This document shows positions 24,933-34,286 of a DNA stretch of 64,000 nucleotides, one piece after another. Numbering within the stretch: the first letter of the stretch is position 1; every line of letters begins with the position of its first letter. The DNA comes from Sphingopyxis panaciterrae (GTDB taxonomy: Bacteria; Pseudomonadota; Alphaproteobacteria; Sphingomonadales; Sphingomonadaceae). A program made the translations under genes and the position numbers. A model generated the notes under the pieces. It ran no database searches, had not been told where the DNA came from, and worked only from the letters and a program-made list of their open reading frames with translations. The DNA lies in assembly GCF_011762125.1 (NCBI RefSeq), contig NZ_JAASQN010000004.1, positions 310,001-374,000 of the forward strand, read 5' to 3'.

Positions 24933-26168
24933 ATGACCATGGCAAGCAAAGAGGCCCCGGCGGGCCCCACATCAAATTTCTGGGCGAGCGGGCACTGGCC
25001 GACGCTGGTCGCCGCCTTTCTCTATTTCGACCTCGCCTTCATGGTGTGGGTCATCCTCGGGCCGCTCGCCCCGACGATTTCCGACGACCTTGGACTGACC
25101 CCGGCGCAAAAGGGGCTGATGGTCGCGGTGCCGACGCTGGCGGGGGCGGTGTTGCGCGTCGTCAACGGCCTGCTCGTCGACCGGATCGGGCCGAAACGGT
25201 CGGGCGCGATCAGCCAGCTGATCGTCATCGCCGGGCTGTTCGCGGCCTGGTTCCTCGGCGTCCACAGCTTTGCCGGCACCCTCGCGCTCGGTGTCATCCT
25301 CGGCTTTGCGGGGGCGAGTTTCGCGATCGCGCTGCCGCTCGCCAGCCGCTGGTACCCGCCCGAACATCAGGGCAAGGCGATGGGGCTCGCCGGGATGGGC
25401 AATTCGGGCACCGTGCTCGCGGCGCTCTTCGCCCCGATGCTGGCCAAGCTGTTCGGCTGGAACGCCGTGCTCGGCCTCGCATGCATTCCGCTGACCATCG
25501 TCTTCCTGATCTATCTCGCGATGGCGAAGGATGCTCCGAACGTTCCGGCGCCCAAGAAGCTGATCGATTATTTCGAACCGCTGAAGACCGCCGACGCCTG
25601 GTGGCTGATGGCCTTTTATTCGGTGACCTTCGGCGGCTTCGTCGGGCTCGCCGCCTCGCTGCCGATCTATTTCACCGACCAGTTCCACCTGACCCCGGTC
25701 ATGGCGGGCTATTGCACCGCGGCGTGCGTGTTTGCCGGATCGCTGGTGCGGCCGATGGGCGGCGCGCTCGCCGACCGGATCGGCGGGGTCAAGGCAATGA
25801 TGATGGTGTTCGTCGTCGCGGCGCTCGCCCTTGCCGGCGTGCCGCAGGCGGCGAACCTGCCCGCCGCGCTCAGCCTGTTCGTCATCGCGATGCTCGCGCT
25901 CGGCACCGGCAACGGCGCGGTGTTCCAGCTGGTGCCGCAGCGCTTTTCAAAGGAGATCGGCGTGATGACCGGGCTGGTCGGCATGGCGGGCGGGGTCGGC
26001 GGCTTCTATCTCGCCTCCTCGCTCGGCTTCGCCAAACAGTGGGCGGGCAGCTTTGCCCCCGGCTTCTATATCTTCGCCGGGCTCGCTGTACTGGCGCTCG
26101 TCGCGCTGCTCTTCGTCAAGGGCCAGTGGCGCGCGACGTGGGGCGCCGCCGAAGGCGTGCGGATCTGA
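24933..26168 (+). CDS. narK: Nitrate/nitrite MFS transporter NarK
   Basis: The 411-residue inner-membrane protein has about 12 hydrophobic segments. NNP-type nitrate transporter signatures are visible: LVAAFLYFDLAFMVWVILGPLAP in TM1, VPTLAGAVLRVVNGLLVDRIGPKRSG, GFAGASFAIALPLASRWYPPEHQGKAMGLAGMGNSGT (each given in part) with the conserved nitrate-signature glycines. A second ATG at 24939 is possible. It is the first gene after the attenuator and begins the structural operon narK-porin-nirB-nirD-nasA-cobA. Confidence 0.93.
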   Translation: MTMASKEAPAGPTSNFWASGHWPTLVAAFLYFDLAFMVWVILGPLAPTISDDLGLTPAQKGLMVAVPTLAGAVLRVVNGLLVDRIGPKRSGAISQLIVIAGLFAAWFLGVHSFAGTLALGVILGFAGASFAIALPLASRWYPPEHQGKAMGLAGMGNSGTVLAALFAPMLAKLFGWNAVLGLACIPLTIVFLIYLAMAKDAPNVPAPKKLIDYFEPLKTADAWWLMAFYSVTFGGFVGLAASLPIYFTDQFHLTPVMAGYCTAACVFAGSLVRPMGGALADRIGGVKAMMMVFVVAALALAGVPQAANLPAALSLFVIAMLALGTGNGAVFQLVPQRFSKEIGVMTGLVGMAGGVGGFYLASSLGFAKQWAGSFAPGFYIFAGLAVLALVALLFVKGQWRATWGAAEGVRI

Positions 26169-26171
26169 CCG

Positions 26172-27386
26172 ATGACCCGCACCCTCATCTTCTTTCTGGC
26201 GCTTGCGCCGGCCGGGGTGGCGCACGCCCAGAGCATCACCCTGAGGCCCCTCGGCGAAGCGCGGCTCCGTTATGAAAGCGTCGATCAGCAAGGCCTTGCG
26301 GCCGATGCCGATGCCCTGACCCTGCGCATCCGCGCCGGGGTCGAAGCGAATGCCGGCCCCTGGTCGGCACTGGTCGAAGGCCAGGGAACGCTGGCTATGG
26401 TCGATGATTATTTCGACGGCCTTCGCGGTCCTGCCAATCGCCCGCTGGTCGCCGATCCCGGCAATATCGCCCTCGCCCGCGCCCAGATCCGTTATGCCTC
26501 GCCCGCCTTCACGATGACAGCGGGACGGCAGCGGATCGCGCTCGACGACGAGCGTTTCGTCGGCAGCGTCGGCTTTCGCCAGAACGGCCAAAGCTTCGAC
26601 GCAGTGCGCGCCGAAGTAACGCCGCTGAAAGGTGTGAAAGCCGATCTCAGCTATGCGTGGAGCGTCCGCACCATCTGGGGCATCGACGGTGCGGGTGCGC
26701 GGCAGCAGGCGGTGTCGGGCGACAATGTCTTCGGCAACCTTAGTGTCCAAACGCCCGTCGGGAAGCTCACCGCCTTTGCCTATCTGGTCGATCAGGACGA
26801 GGCCGCGGTGCAGGGTCATCGCTTGTCCAGCCAAAGCTATGGCGTGCGGCTCGACGGCGTCCGGCCGATCGGCAAGGCGAAGATCGCCTGGCAGCTCAGC
26901 TATGCGCGCCAGTCGGATTGGCATCGCAACCCGAATGATTATGCAGCGGACTATTATCTTGCCGACGTCGGTGTCGATTTCGGCGGGCCACGGCTCGGTG
27001 CGGGCTATGAAATACTCGGCGCCGGTTCGGGTGCCATCGGGGGCACAGCCCTCACCAGCTTCCAGACCCCGCTCGCCACGGGGTTCAAATTCCAGGGCTG
27101 GGCCGACAAGTTTCTGACCACTCCGCCCGACGGCGTGCGCGATCTTTATGCCAGCGCAGGCTGGGGCTGGAAGGCGATTGGGCCGCTCAAGGCCGTGACG
27201 CTGCAAGCCGCGTACCACGACTATCGCAGCGATCGCATCAGCCGCTCCTATGGCGACGAAATCGACCTGCTGGCGAGCGCCAAGCTCGGCAAATGCACCG
27301 CTTCGGCGCGCTACGCCCGTTACGAAGCCGGCGGCTTTGCGACCGACACCGACAAATATTGGCTGCAACTGGACTGGATGCTCTGA
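26172..27386 (+). CDS. Outer-membrane beta-barrel porin (alginate-export family), probably for nitrate
   Basis: The 404-residue protein has a signal peptide ending AHAQ and a beta-barrel pattern matching the alginate_exp porin family (FTMTAGRQRIALDDERFVGSVGFRQNGQSFDAVRAE is the hallmark region, here in part). It ends in a hydrophobic strand WLQLDWML. The gene is 3 bp after narK and overlaps nirB by TGATG, so it is clearly part of the nitrate operon. Nitrate or nitrite passage is inferred from position; members of the family elsewhere export alginate or take up other anions. Confidence 0.8.
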   Translation: MTRTLIFFLALAPAGVAHAQSITLRPLGEARLRYESVDQQGLAADADALTLRIRAGVEANAGPWSALVEGQGTLAMVDDYFDGLRGPANRPLVADPGNIALARAQIRYASPAFTMTAGRQRIALDDERFVGSVGFRQNGQSFDAVRAEVTPLKGVKADLSYAWSVRTIWGIDGAGARQQAVSGDNVFGNLSVQTPVGKLTAFAYLVDQDEAAVQGHRLSSQSYGVRLDGVRPIGKAKIAWQLSYARQSDWHRNPNDYAADYYLADVGVDFGGPRLGAGYEILGAGSGAIGGTALTSFQTPLATGFKFQGWADKFLTTPPDGVRDLYASAGWGWKAIGPLKAVTLQAAYHDYRSDRISRSYGDEIDLLASAKLGKCTASARYARYEAGGFATDTDKYWLQLDWML

Positions 27387-29863
27387 TGGAACACCGCCCT
27401 CTGAAACCCGAAACCGACACGCGCGAGCATCTGGTCGTGATCGGCAACGGCATGGCCGGCTGCCGCGCGGTCGAGGAATTGCTCGCACGCGATCCGGCGC
27501 GTTATCGCATCACGATCTTCGGCGCCGAGCCGCGGGTCAATTACAACCGCATCATGCTCTCGCCGGTTCTCGCGGGCGAGAAATGTTTCGACGATATCGT
27601 GATCAACGACGCGGGCTGGTATGCCGACAACGGGATTGCGCTGGTCGCTGGCGATCCGGTCGTCGCGATCGACCGGGCTGCGAAGACCGTCGCCACGCGT
27701 GGCGGGGCCGTGGAAGCCTATGACCGGCTGCTGATCGCGACCGGCTCCGATCCCTTCATCATCCCTGTCCCCGGCAAGGATTTGCCCGGCGTCATTGCCT
27801 TTCGCGACATGGACGATGTCAGCGCGATGCTTGCGGCCGCCGATGCCGGGGGCGATGCGGTGGTGATCGGCGGCGGCCTGCTCGGGCTCGAGGCGGCGCA
27901 CGGGCTCAGCCTGCGCGGGATGAAGGTCACGGTGGTCCATCTGATGCCGACCTTGATGGAACGCCAGCTCGACGAGGCAGCCGGGTGGCTGCTCAAGCAG
28001 GCGCTCGAAGCCCGCGGCCAGACGATCCTGACCGGCGCCGACACCGCCGGGATCGTCGGCGACAGCAAGGTCGAGGGGGTGAAGCTCAAGGACGGGACGC
28101 TGATCCCGGCCAGCCTTGTCGTCATGGCGGTCGGCATCCGCCCCTCGGTCGCCCTCGCCCGCGACGCCGGGCTGGCGGTCGGGCGTGGCATCCAGGTCGA
28201 CGATCATATGGTGACCAGCGACCCCGAAATCCTCGCGGTCGGCGAATGCGTCGAGCACGACGGGCAGGTCTATGGCCTTGTCGCGCCGCTGTGGGACATG
28301 TGCCGCAGCCTTGCCGACGGGCTGGTCGAGCAACACACGGGCTATCGCGGCTCGGTGACCTCGACCAAGCTCAAGGTGTCGGGGATCGATGTGTTTTCGG
28401 CGGGCGATTTTTCGGGCGGCGACGGGTGCGAAGATATCGTGCTCCGGGATGCCAGCCGCGGTATCTACAAGCGCGTGATCGTCAGGAACGACCGCATCGT
28501 CGGCGCGGTGCTCTATGGCGATACCGCCGACGGCAGCTGGTATTTCGACCTGCTCAAGAAACAGGAGGATGTCTCCGGCCTCCGCGACCTCTTGATCTTC
28601 GGCCAGGCCTTCGCCGCGGGAGGCGGCGCGGCGGACCCTAAGGCAGCCGTTGCGGCGCTTTCCGACGATGCGGAAATCTGCGGCTGCAACGGCGTCACCA
28701 AGGGCCAGGTCGTGTCGTGCATCGCCAAGGGCGCGCGCAGCCTCGACACGGTGCGGGGCACCTGCAAGGCGTCGGCGAGTTGCGGCAGCTGCACCGGCCT
28801 CGTCGAAACCCTGCTCGCTCTGACACTTGGGGACGATGTGCAGAGTGGCCCGAAGACGATGTGCAAATGTACGAGCTTCGGCCATGACGACGTCCGCCGC
28901 GAGATCGTCGCACAAGCAATGCACTCGATCCCCGAGGTGATGCAGAAGCTGCACTGGACCACCCCCGACGGCTGCTCCTCATGCCGTCCCGCGCTCAATT
29001 ACTATCTGCTCTGCGCGCTCCCCGGCGATTATGTCGACGACCAGCAGAGCCGCTTCGTCAACGAGCGGATGCACGCCAATATCCAGAAGGACGGCACTTA
29101 CTCCGTCGTTCCGCGCATGTGGGGCGGGCTCACCAACCCGACCGAGCTGCGCGCGATCGCCGACGTCGTCGAGAAATATAACGCCCCGATGGTCAAGGTG
29201 ACCGGCGGTCAGCGGCTCGACATCTTCGGGATCAGGAAGGAGGATTTGCCGGCGGTCTGGGCCGATCTCAATGCCGCCGGCATGGTCTCGGGCCACGCTT
29301 ATGGCAAGTCGCTGCGCACGGTGAAGACCTGCGTCGGCTCCGAATGGTGCCGCTTCGGCACGCAGGATTCGACCGGGCTCGGCGTCAGACTCGAACGGAT
29401 GAGCTGGGGCAGCTGGATGCCGCACAAATTCAAGATTGCCGTGTCGGGTTGCCCGCGCAACTGCGCCGAGGCGACGATCAAGGATTTCGGCATTGTCTGC
29501 GTCGACAGCGGTTACGAACTGCATGTCGGCGGCAACGGCGGCATCCACGTCCGCGTCACCGACCTGCTCTGCAAGGTCGCGAGCGAGCAGGAGGCGATGG
29601 AGTATTGTGCCGCCTTCATCCAGCTCTACCGCGAAGAGGCCCGCTACCTCGAGCGCACCGCGCCGTGGATCGAACGCGTCGGGCTCGCCCATATCATGGC
29701 GCGGATCGTCGATGACCCGGCAGACCGCGAGGCGCTGCGCGCGCGCTTCCTCACTTCGCAGAGCTTTTCGCAGGACGATCCCTGGGCACAGCGCGCCGAG
29801 GGGGCCGAGGCCGCACATCATGCGCCGATGGCGCGCTTCACCCCGCAGGAGGAATTGGCATGA
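27386..29863 (+). CDS. nirB: Assimilatory nitrite reductase large subunit, NAD(P)H-dependent
   Basis: The 825-residue enzyme reduces nitrite to ammonium. An N-terminal FAD/NAD(P)H module (HLVVIGNGMAGCRAVEEL, then DAVVIGGGLLGLEAAHGLSLRG) is followed by a BFD-like [2Fe-2S] domain (EICGCNGVTKGQV and CKASASCGSCTGLVE). The siroheme/[4Fe-4S] domain follows, with ligands in TCVGSEWCRFG and SGCPRNCAEA. The ATG overlaps the porin stop (TGATG) and starts MEHRPLKPE; the longer frame from 27293 lies inside the porin gene. It overlaps nirD by ATGA. Siroheme is expected from cobA downstream. Confidence 0.95.
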   Translation: MEHRPLKPETDTREHLVVIGNGMAGCRAVEELLARDPARYRITIFGAEPRVNYNRIMLSPVLAGEKCFDDIVINDAGWYADNGIALVAGDPVVAIDRAAKTVATRGGAVEAYDRLLIATGSDPFIIPVPGKDLPGVIAFRDMDDVSAMLAAADAGGDAVVIGGGLLGLEAAHGLSLRGMKVTVVHLMPTLMERQLDEAAGWLLKQALEARGQTILTGADTAGIVGDSKVEGVKLKDGTLIPASLVVMAVGIRPSVALARDAGLAVGRGIQVDDHMVTSDPEILAVGECVEHDGQVYGLVAPLWDMCRSLADGLVEQHTGYRGSVTSTKLKVSGIDVFSAGDFSGGDGCEDIVLRDASRGIYKRVIVRNDRIVGAVLYGDTADGSWYFDLLKKQEDVSGLRDLLIFGQAFAAGGGAADPKAAVAALSDDAEICGCNGVTKGQVVSCIAKGARSLDTVRGTCKASASCGSCTGLVETLLALTLGDDVQSGPKTMCKCTSFGHDDVRREIVAQAMHSIPEVMQKLHWTTPDGCSSCRPALNYYLLCALPGDYVDDQQSRFVNERMHANIQKDGTYSVVPRMWGGLTNPTELRAIADVVEKYNAPMVKVTGGQRLDIFGIRKEDLPAVWADLNAAGMVSGHAYGKSLRTVKTCVGSEWCRFGTQDSTGLGVRLERMSWGSWMPHKFKIAVSGCPRNCAEATIKDFGIVCVDSGYELHVGGNGGIHVRVTDLLCKVASEQEAMEYCAAFIQLYREEARYLERTAPWIERVGLAHIMARIVDDPADREALRARFLTSQSFSQDDPWAQRAEGAEAAHHAPMARFTPQEELA

Positions 29864-30201
29864 GCGCCCCCGATTGGCTCGACATAGGCTGGGTCGACCA
29901 GATCCCGGTGCGCGGCAGCCGCACGGTGCAGGTCGCGGGAGGCGACGACATCGCCCTCTTCCGCACCGCCGAGGGCAAGGTCTTCGCGCTGCTCGACCGC
30001 TGCCCGCATAAGCATGGCCGCCTTTCGCAGGGCATCGTCCATGGCGGCGCGGTCGCCTGCCCGCTGCACAACTGGCGGATTTCGCTGTCGACCGGCGAAG
30101 CGCTCGGTGAGGACAAGGGCTGCACGCCCACGGTACCGGTCAAGATCGACGGCGGCCGCGTCCTCATCTGCCGCGCGAGCACGCTGAAGGCCGCCGCGTG
30201 A
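29860..30201 (+). CDS. nirD: Nitrite reductase small subunit (Rieske-like)
   Basis: This is a 113-residue Rieske-type ferredoxin subunit. The cluster motifs are CPHKHG and CPLHNW, spaced as in NirD proteins. It begins with an ATG overlapping the nirB stop codon, so the subunits are translationally coupled. It should transfer electrons within the NirBD complex in the cytoplasm. Confidence 0.93.
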   Translation: MSAPDWLDIGWVDQIPVRGSRTVQVAGGDDIALFRTAEGKVFALLDRCPHKHGRLSQGIVHGGAVACPLHNWRISLSTGEALGEDKGCTPTVPVKIDGGRVLICRASTLKAAA

Positions 30202-30223
30202 TCATCGCGCATTCCCTATCCCT

Positions 30224-30329
30224 GTACCCCCGCGAAGGCGGGGGCCCATCACCTATTCTGTCGGCACGACGTGGACGGCGATCGGCGAATGATAGCGCAG
30301 GAGATGGGCCCCCGCCTTCGCGGGGGTAC
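30224..30329. repeat. Long inverted repeat, family A (27-bp arms) between nirD and nasA
   Basis: The arms 30224-30250 and 30303-30329 are perfect reverse complements. Each contains the core CCCCCGCGAAGGCGGGGG followed by CCCATC. The 52-nt spacer is unrelated to other copies. The same core occurs at 38245 and 49851, and a close relative at 33965. It lies inside the nitrate operon and could form a stable mRNA hairpin. Confidence 0.85.
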
Positions 30330-30355
30330 GGCAGTCTTCATAAAATGTGGCCTAT

Positions 30356-32950
30356 ATGACCGCCATCCGCACCACCTGCGCCTATTGCGGCGTCGGCTGC
30401 GGCATTCGCGCGACGGTAACGGGTGCGCGGACGGTCGAGATTGCGGGCGATCCCGACCATCCCGCTAACCGCGGCCGCCTTTGCTCGAAGGGCACGCATC
30501 TTGGCGAGACGGTCGGGCTCGAAGGCCGCCTGCTCCATCCGATGATCGGCAGCAAGCGCACAAGCTGGGACAAGGCGCTAGACCTCGTCGCGAAGAAATT
30601 CCGCGAAACGATTGCGCGCCACGGCCCGAACAGCGTCGCCTTCTACGTCTCGGGACAATTGCTCACCGAGGATTATTATGTCGCGAACAAGCTGATGAAG
30701 GGTTTCATCGGCACCGCGAACATCGACACCAATTCGCGCCTCTGCATGGCGAGCGCGGTCGCCGGGCATATGCGCGCGTTCGGCGAGGATGTCGTGCCCG
30801 CGACCTATGACGATCTCGATGCCGCCGACCTGTTCGTCCTTGTCGGATCGAACACCGCCTGGTGCCACCCGATCGTCTACCAGCGCATCCGCGCACGCTG
30901 CGAGGCGGGCGCGAAGCTCGTCGTCATCGACCCGCGCCGCACCGAGACCGCCGGGGAAGCCGACCTGCATCTGCCCATCCGGCCGGGCAGCGACGTCGCG
31001 CTGATGACCGGCCTGCTCCGGCATTGCCGCAATGCCGGCGTCGTCGACGATGCGTATCTCGCCGCCCACGTCGCCGAGCCCGAGGGCTTCTGGGATCAGC
31101 TTGGCGAGGGGAATGACCTGTGGTCGGTGGCGCGCCTTTGCGACGTCCCCGCCGCCGACCTCAGGCATTTCTACGAGCTGTTCGCGGCGACCCCGCGCAC
31201 CGTCACCCTGTTCAGCCAGGGGATCAACCAGGCGACCGCCGGCACCGACCAGGTCAATGCGATCACCAACCTCCACATCGCGACGGGCCGCATCGGCAAA
31301 CCCGGCGCTGCACCCTTCTCGATCACCGGCCAACCCAATGCGATGGGCGGGCGCGAGGTCGGCGGGCTTGCCTCCACCCTCGCCGCGCACATGGACTTCG
31401 CCCCCGAAAACCGCGCCCGCGTCCAGCGCTTCTGGGCCGCGCCGGCGATGGCCGAAAAGCCGGGGCTGAAGGCGGTCGATATGTTCCGCGCCGTCGGCGA
31501 GGGGCGGATCAAGGCGCTGTGGGTCATGGCGACCAACCCCGCCGTGTCGATGCCCGACGGCAATGCGGTGCGCGCGGCGCTCGCCGCCTGCCCCTTCGTC
31601 GTCGTCAGCGACGTGATCGAAAAGACCGACACCGGCGCTTTCGCCCATGTCCGCCTCCCCGCCGCCGCCTGGGGTGAAAAGGACGGCACGGTCACGGGCA
31701 GCGACCGTATGATCAGCCGTCAGCGCGCGCTGTTCCCGCTCCCCGGCGAAGCGATGCCCGACTGGTGGATCGTCAAGGAGGTCGCGCGGCGGATGGGGTG
31801 GAAAAACGCCTTCGCCTATGACCGCGCCGCCGACATCTGGCGCGAGCATTGCCGCCTGTCGACCTATGACAATGACGGCGCGCGCCTGTTCGCGCTGCCC
31901 GGCGCGGCGCAGGGCGGCAACGTCGCCTATGACATGATGGCGCCGTTCCGCTGGGGCGGCGATCATGTCTTTGCCGATGGGCGCTTCCCGACCACGGACG
32001 GGCGCGCGCGGCTTGTCCCCGTCGTGCAAAAGCCGCTGCCCGCGCCGCTCGCGAAATGGCCGTTGACGCTCAACACCGGCCGCTACCGTGACCAGTGGCA
32101 CACGATGACGCGCAGCGGCCTCGCGCCGAAACTCGCGCGTCACCGCGCCGAGCCGCTGGTCGAGGTCCATCCTGATGACGCCGCGCGCCTCGACCTGACC
32201 GATGGCGGTCTCGCGCGCGTCGAGACGCCGCAGGGCAACAGCGTCTTTCGCGTCGCCTTTTCGACCGGCCAGCGCCCGGGCGAGCTGTTCGTCCCGATCC
32301 ACTGGACCGACCGCACCGCAAGCGGCGGCCGCACCGGGCTGCTGTCGCGCCCGCTCGTCGATCCGGTCTCGGGCCAGCCCGGTTTCAAGCGGACCCCCGC
32401 CGCGATTGTCCCCGTCGCGGCGCAATGGCGCGGTTTCCTTTTGCTGGCAAACGAAGCGGACGAACGCCCCGCTTGCCTTTGGGCCACGCGCGTCGCGGTG
32501 CCGTCGGGTACAATGTGGGAACTCGCCGGCAATGGCGACCTCCGCCGCATCGAAGCGCTGCTCCCGCGCGGCGAGCGCATCGAAGCGCAGGACGCGGCAC
32601 GCGGCACCCGCCGCATGGCCACCGTCGCGAACGGCCGCCTCGCCGGGGCGTTGTTCGTCACGACAAGCGGCGAACTGCCGCCGCGCGACTGGCTGATCGC
32701 CCAGCTTTCCGCCCCGCAGGTCGCCCCCACCCTGCTCGCCGGCCGCGCGCCGGGGGTGCAGGTCGATCGCGGCCCGATCATCTGCGCCTGCTTCGATGTC
32801 GGCCTGAAAGCCATCGTCGCCGCAATCCGCGACCAGAGCCTGACCGACGTCGCCGCGATCGGCGGCGCAATCGGCGCAGGCACCAATTGCGGGTCGTGCC
32901 GCCCGGCGCTCACCCGCATTTTGACCGAGGAGACGAGCGATGCAGCCTGA
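30356..32950 (+). CDS. nasA: Assimilatory nitrate reductase catalytic subunit
   Basis: The 864-residue molybdopterin enzyme reduces nitrate to nitrite in the cytoplasm. The N-terminal [4Fe-4S] motif is CAYCGVGCG with the fourth cysteine in GRLCSKG. The bis-MGD-binding regions follow (NSRLCMASAVAGH, with the likely Mo-ligand Cys, and FSQGINQATAGTDQVNAI). The C-terminus adds a BFD-like [2Fe-2S] domain (CACFDVGLKA ... GTNCGSCRPAL), typical of NasA/NarB enzymes. ATG 30356 is preferred to a GTG three codons upstream. It overlaps cobA by 11 bp. No NasB/NasC-type diaphorase gene is in the window. Confidence 0.94.
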   Translation: MTAIRTTCAYCGVGCGIRATVTGARTVEIAGDPDHPANRGRLCSKGTHLGETVGLEGRLLHPMIGSKRTSWDKALDLVAKKFRETIARHGPNSVAFYVSGQLLTEDYYVANKLMKGFIGTANIDTNSRLCMASAVAGHMRAFGEDVVPATYDDLDAADLFVLVGSNTAWCHPIVYQRIRARCEAGAKLVVIDPRRTETAGEADLHLPIRPGSDVALMTGLLRHCRNAGVVDDAYLAAHVAEPEGFWDQLGEGNDLWSVARLCDVPAADLRHFYELFAATPRTVTLFSQGINQATAGTDQVNAITNLHIATGRIGKPGAAPFSITGQPNAMGGREVGGLASTLAAHMDFAPENRARVQRFWAAPAMAEKPGLKAVDMFRAVGEGRIKALWVMATNPAVSMPDGNAVRAALAACPFVVVSDVIEKTDTGAFAHVRLPAAAWGEKDGTVTGSDRMISRQRALFPLPGEAMPDWWIVKEVARRMGWKNAFAYDRAADIWREHCRLSTYDNDGARLFALPGAAQGGNVAYDMMAPFRWGGDHVFADGRFPTTDGRARLVPVVQKPLPAPLAKWPLTLNTGRYRDQWHTMTRSGLAPKLARHRAEPLVEVHPDDAARLDLTDGGLARVETPQGNSVFRVAFSTGQRPGELFVPIHWTDRTASGGRTGLLSRPLVDPVSGQPGFKRTPAAIVPVAAQWRGFLLLANEADERPACLWATRVAVPSGTMWELAGNGDLRRIEALLPRGERIEAQDAARGTRRMATVANGRLAGALFVTTSGELPPRDWLIAQLSAPQVAPTLLAGRAPGVQVDRGPIICACFDVGLKAIVAAIRDQSLTDVAAIGGAIGAGTNCGSCRPALTRILTEETSDAA

Positions 32951-33722
32951 CGACTTCGCGCCCGGAACGGTCTGGCTCGTCGGCGCCGGTCCCGGCGACC
33001 CCGAACTGCTGACGATGAAGGCTGTGCGCTTGATCGAACGCGCCGACATCGTCTTTTACGACGCGCTGGTCGGCGACGGCGTCCTCACGCTGATTCCCCC
33101 GCGCGCCGAACGCGTCAGTGTCGGCAAACGATCGGGGCGTCATTCGAAGGATCAACGGGCGATCGACGCACTCCTCGTCACCGCCGCGACCGCTGGCCAG
33201 CGCGTCGTCCGGCTGAAGGGCGGCGACCCATCGATGTTCGGCCGGTCGGCCGAGGAAATCGCCGCGCTCCGGCAAGCCGGCTGTGCGGTCCATGTCTGCC
33301 CCGGCATCACGACCGCGAGCGCCGCGGCGGCATCGGCGACCATCTCGCTCTCGCTGCGCGGCGTTGCCCGCGACGTCCGCTTCGTCACCGCGCACAGCCG
33401 CCGCGGCGCGGCGCTCGATCTCGACTGGCATTCGCTCGCACGCTGCGGGTCGACCTTGGCCTTTTATATGGGGCGCGATGCCGCCGCCGACATCGCGCGC
33501 GGTTTGATCGCAGCCGGCATGCCCGCCGATATGCCGGTGATGATCGCCTGCAACGTCAGCCGCGGCGACGAACAACGGCTGACGACGCGGCTCGACCTGC
33601 TGGGACTGGCGACGCGCGCACTGGCCGGTGACGCGCCAACGCTCCTGCTGGTCGGCGCCGCTATCGCTGCCGATTGCGGCGTATCGAGCGGCAAGGTTGA
33701 AAGCCGCGCCCGGGCAAAATAG
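32940..33722 (+). CDS. cobA: Uroporphyrinogen-III C-methyltransferase (SUMT)
   Basis: The 260-residue enzyme methylates uroporphyrinogen III to precorrin-2, the precursor of siroheme needed by NirB. Motifs VWLVGAGPGDPELLTMKAVRLI (in part), VRLKGGDPSMFGR and CPGITTASAAAA are those of the CobA/SUMT family. It lacks the CysG N-terminal dehydrogenase/chelatase domain, so those steps must be encoded elsewhere. It overlaps nasA by 11 bp and is the last gene of the operon. Confidence 0.92.
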   Translation: MQPDDFAPGTVWLVGAGPGDPELLTMKAVRLIERADIVFYDALVGDGVLTLIPPRAERVSVGKRSGRHSKDQRAIDALLVTAATAGQRVVRLKGGDPSMFGRSAEEIAALRQAGCAVHVCPGITTASAAAASATISLSLRGVARDVRFVTAHSRRGAALDLDWHSLARCGSTLAFYMGRDAAADIARGLIAAGMPADMPVMIACNVSRGDEQRLTTRLDLLGLATRALAGDAPTLLLVGAAIAADCGVSSGKVESRARAK

Positions 33723-33964
33723 AGCATGGTCGCCCCTCCGTTGAGAACGAGCCGTGCCCAATCGCGATCCGAGCCCTATGCCGCGTTGATCGCGGTTGCT
33801 TACCTTCGCCGGCGCTTTCGCGAGCGCGCTGCCTGGTGGAACAGCCCGGAAGAGCAGCGGCATCTTTGATTTGCGGCGATTTGCCGATAGCGGGCGGCAG
33901 GAAGAGACGGCGGCATTGGGGTGGGGAGCGGACGTTCAAACCCCCTCATCCGCACCCAATCTAT

Positions 33965-34035
33965 GTCATCCCCGCGAAAGCGGGGACCCAGGGCTGCGCA
34001 ATCCAGCCCTGGGTCCCCGCTTTCGCGGGGATGAC
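33965..34035. repeat. Perfect 32-bp inverted repeat downstream of cobA
   Basis: The arms 33965-33996 and 34004-34035 are exact reverse complements around a 7-nt loop. Each carries a core CCCCGCGAAAGCGGGG and a GTCAT end. It can act as a transcription terminator or RNA stabiliser after the nitrate operon. It is the main feature of the gene-free stretch 33723-34286, which otherwise contains only the next repeat. Confidence 0.85.
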
Positions 34036-34085
34036 ACGGATAGGAAATGCAAACGTACGCAATCGGCCGAAACCCGCCCTCACCT

Positions 34086-34200
34086 CGTCATCCCGGGCTT
34101 GACCCGGGATCCCGCTTTTTTGAGGGCACAGGCAGTTTTCGGCATCAAGCGGGACCCCGGATCAAGCCGGTCCTGAGCTTGTCGAAGGGTCCGGGGTGCG
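34086..34200. repeat. Imperfect inverted repeat, family B relative
   Basis: The left part (CGTCATCCCGGGCTTGACCC, then GGGATCCCGCT) is complementary to AGCGGGACCCCGGATCAAG further right. The right arm is interrupted by an inserted segment near CCGGTCCTGAGCTTGTCGAA before CCGGGGTG. It resembles a decayed or composite member of the family seen at 39559, 40920 and 49718. Confidence 0.6.
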
Positions 34201-34286
34201 AAAAAGGGAATGGCCGCAACCAGCCGCTACCCAACATCGCGTCGCAGGCCCGCAATCATCGCCTCAATCAGACGCTCCCCCGCCAA

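Noticed and set aside
30578..33049. An 823-codon open frame on the minus strand across nasA
   Set aside because: A shadow of nasA. The long run without stops reflects high GC and third-position bias; no domain is recognisable.
33723..34286. A CRISPR-like cluster of repeats after cobA
   Set aside because: The repeats are inverted pairs with no regular spacing or spacers, and no cas genes are nearby.
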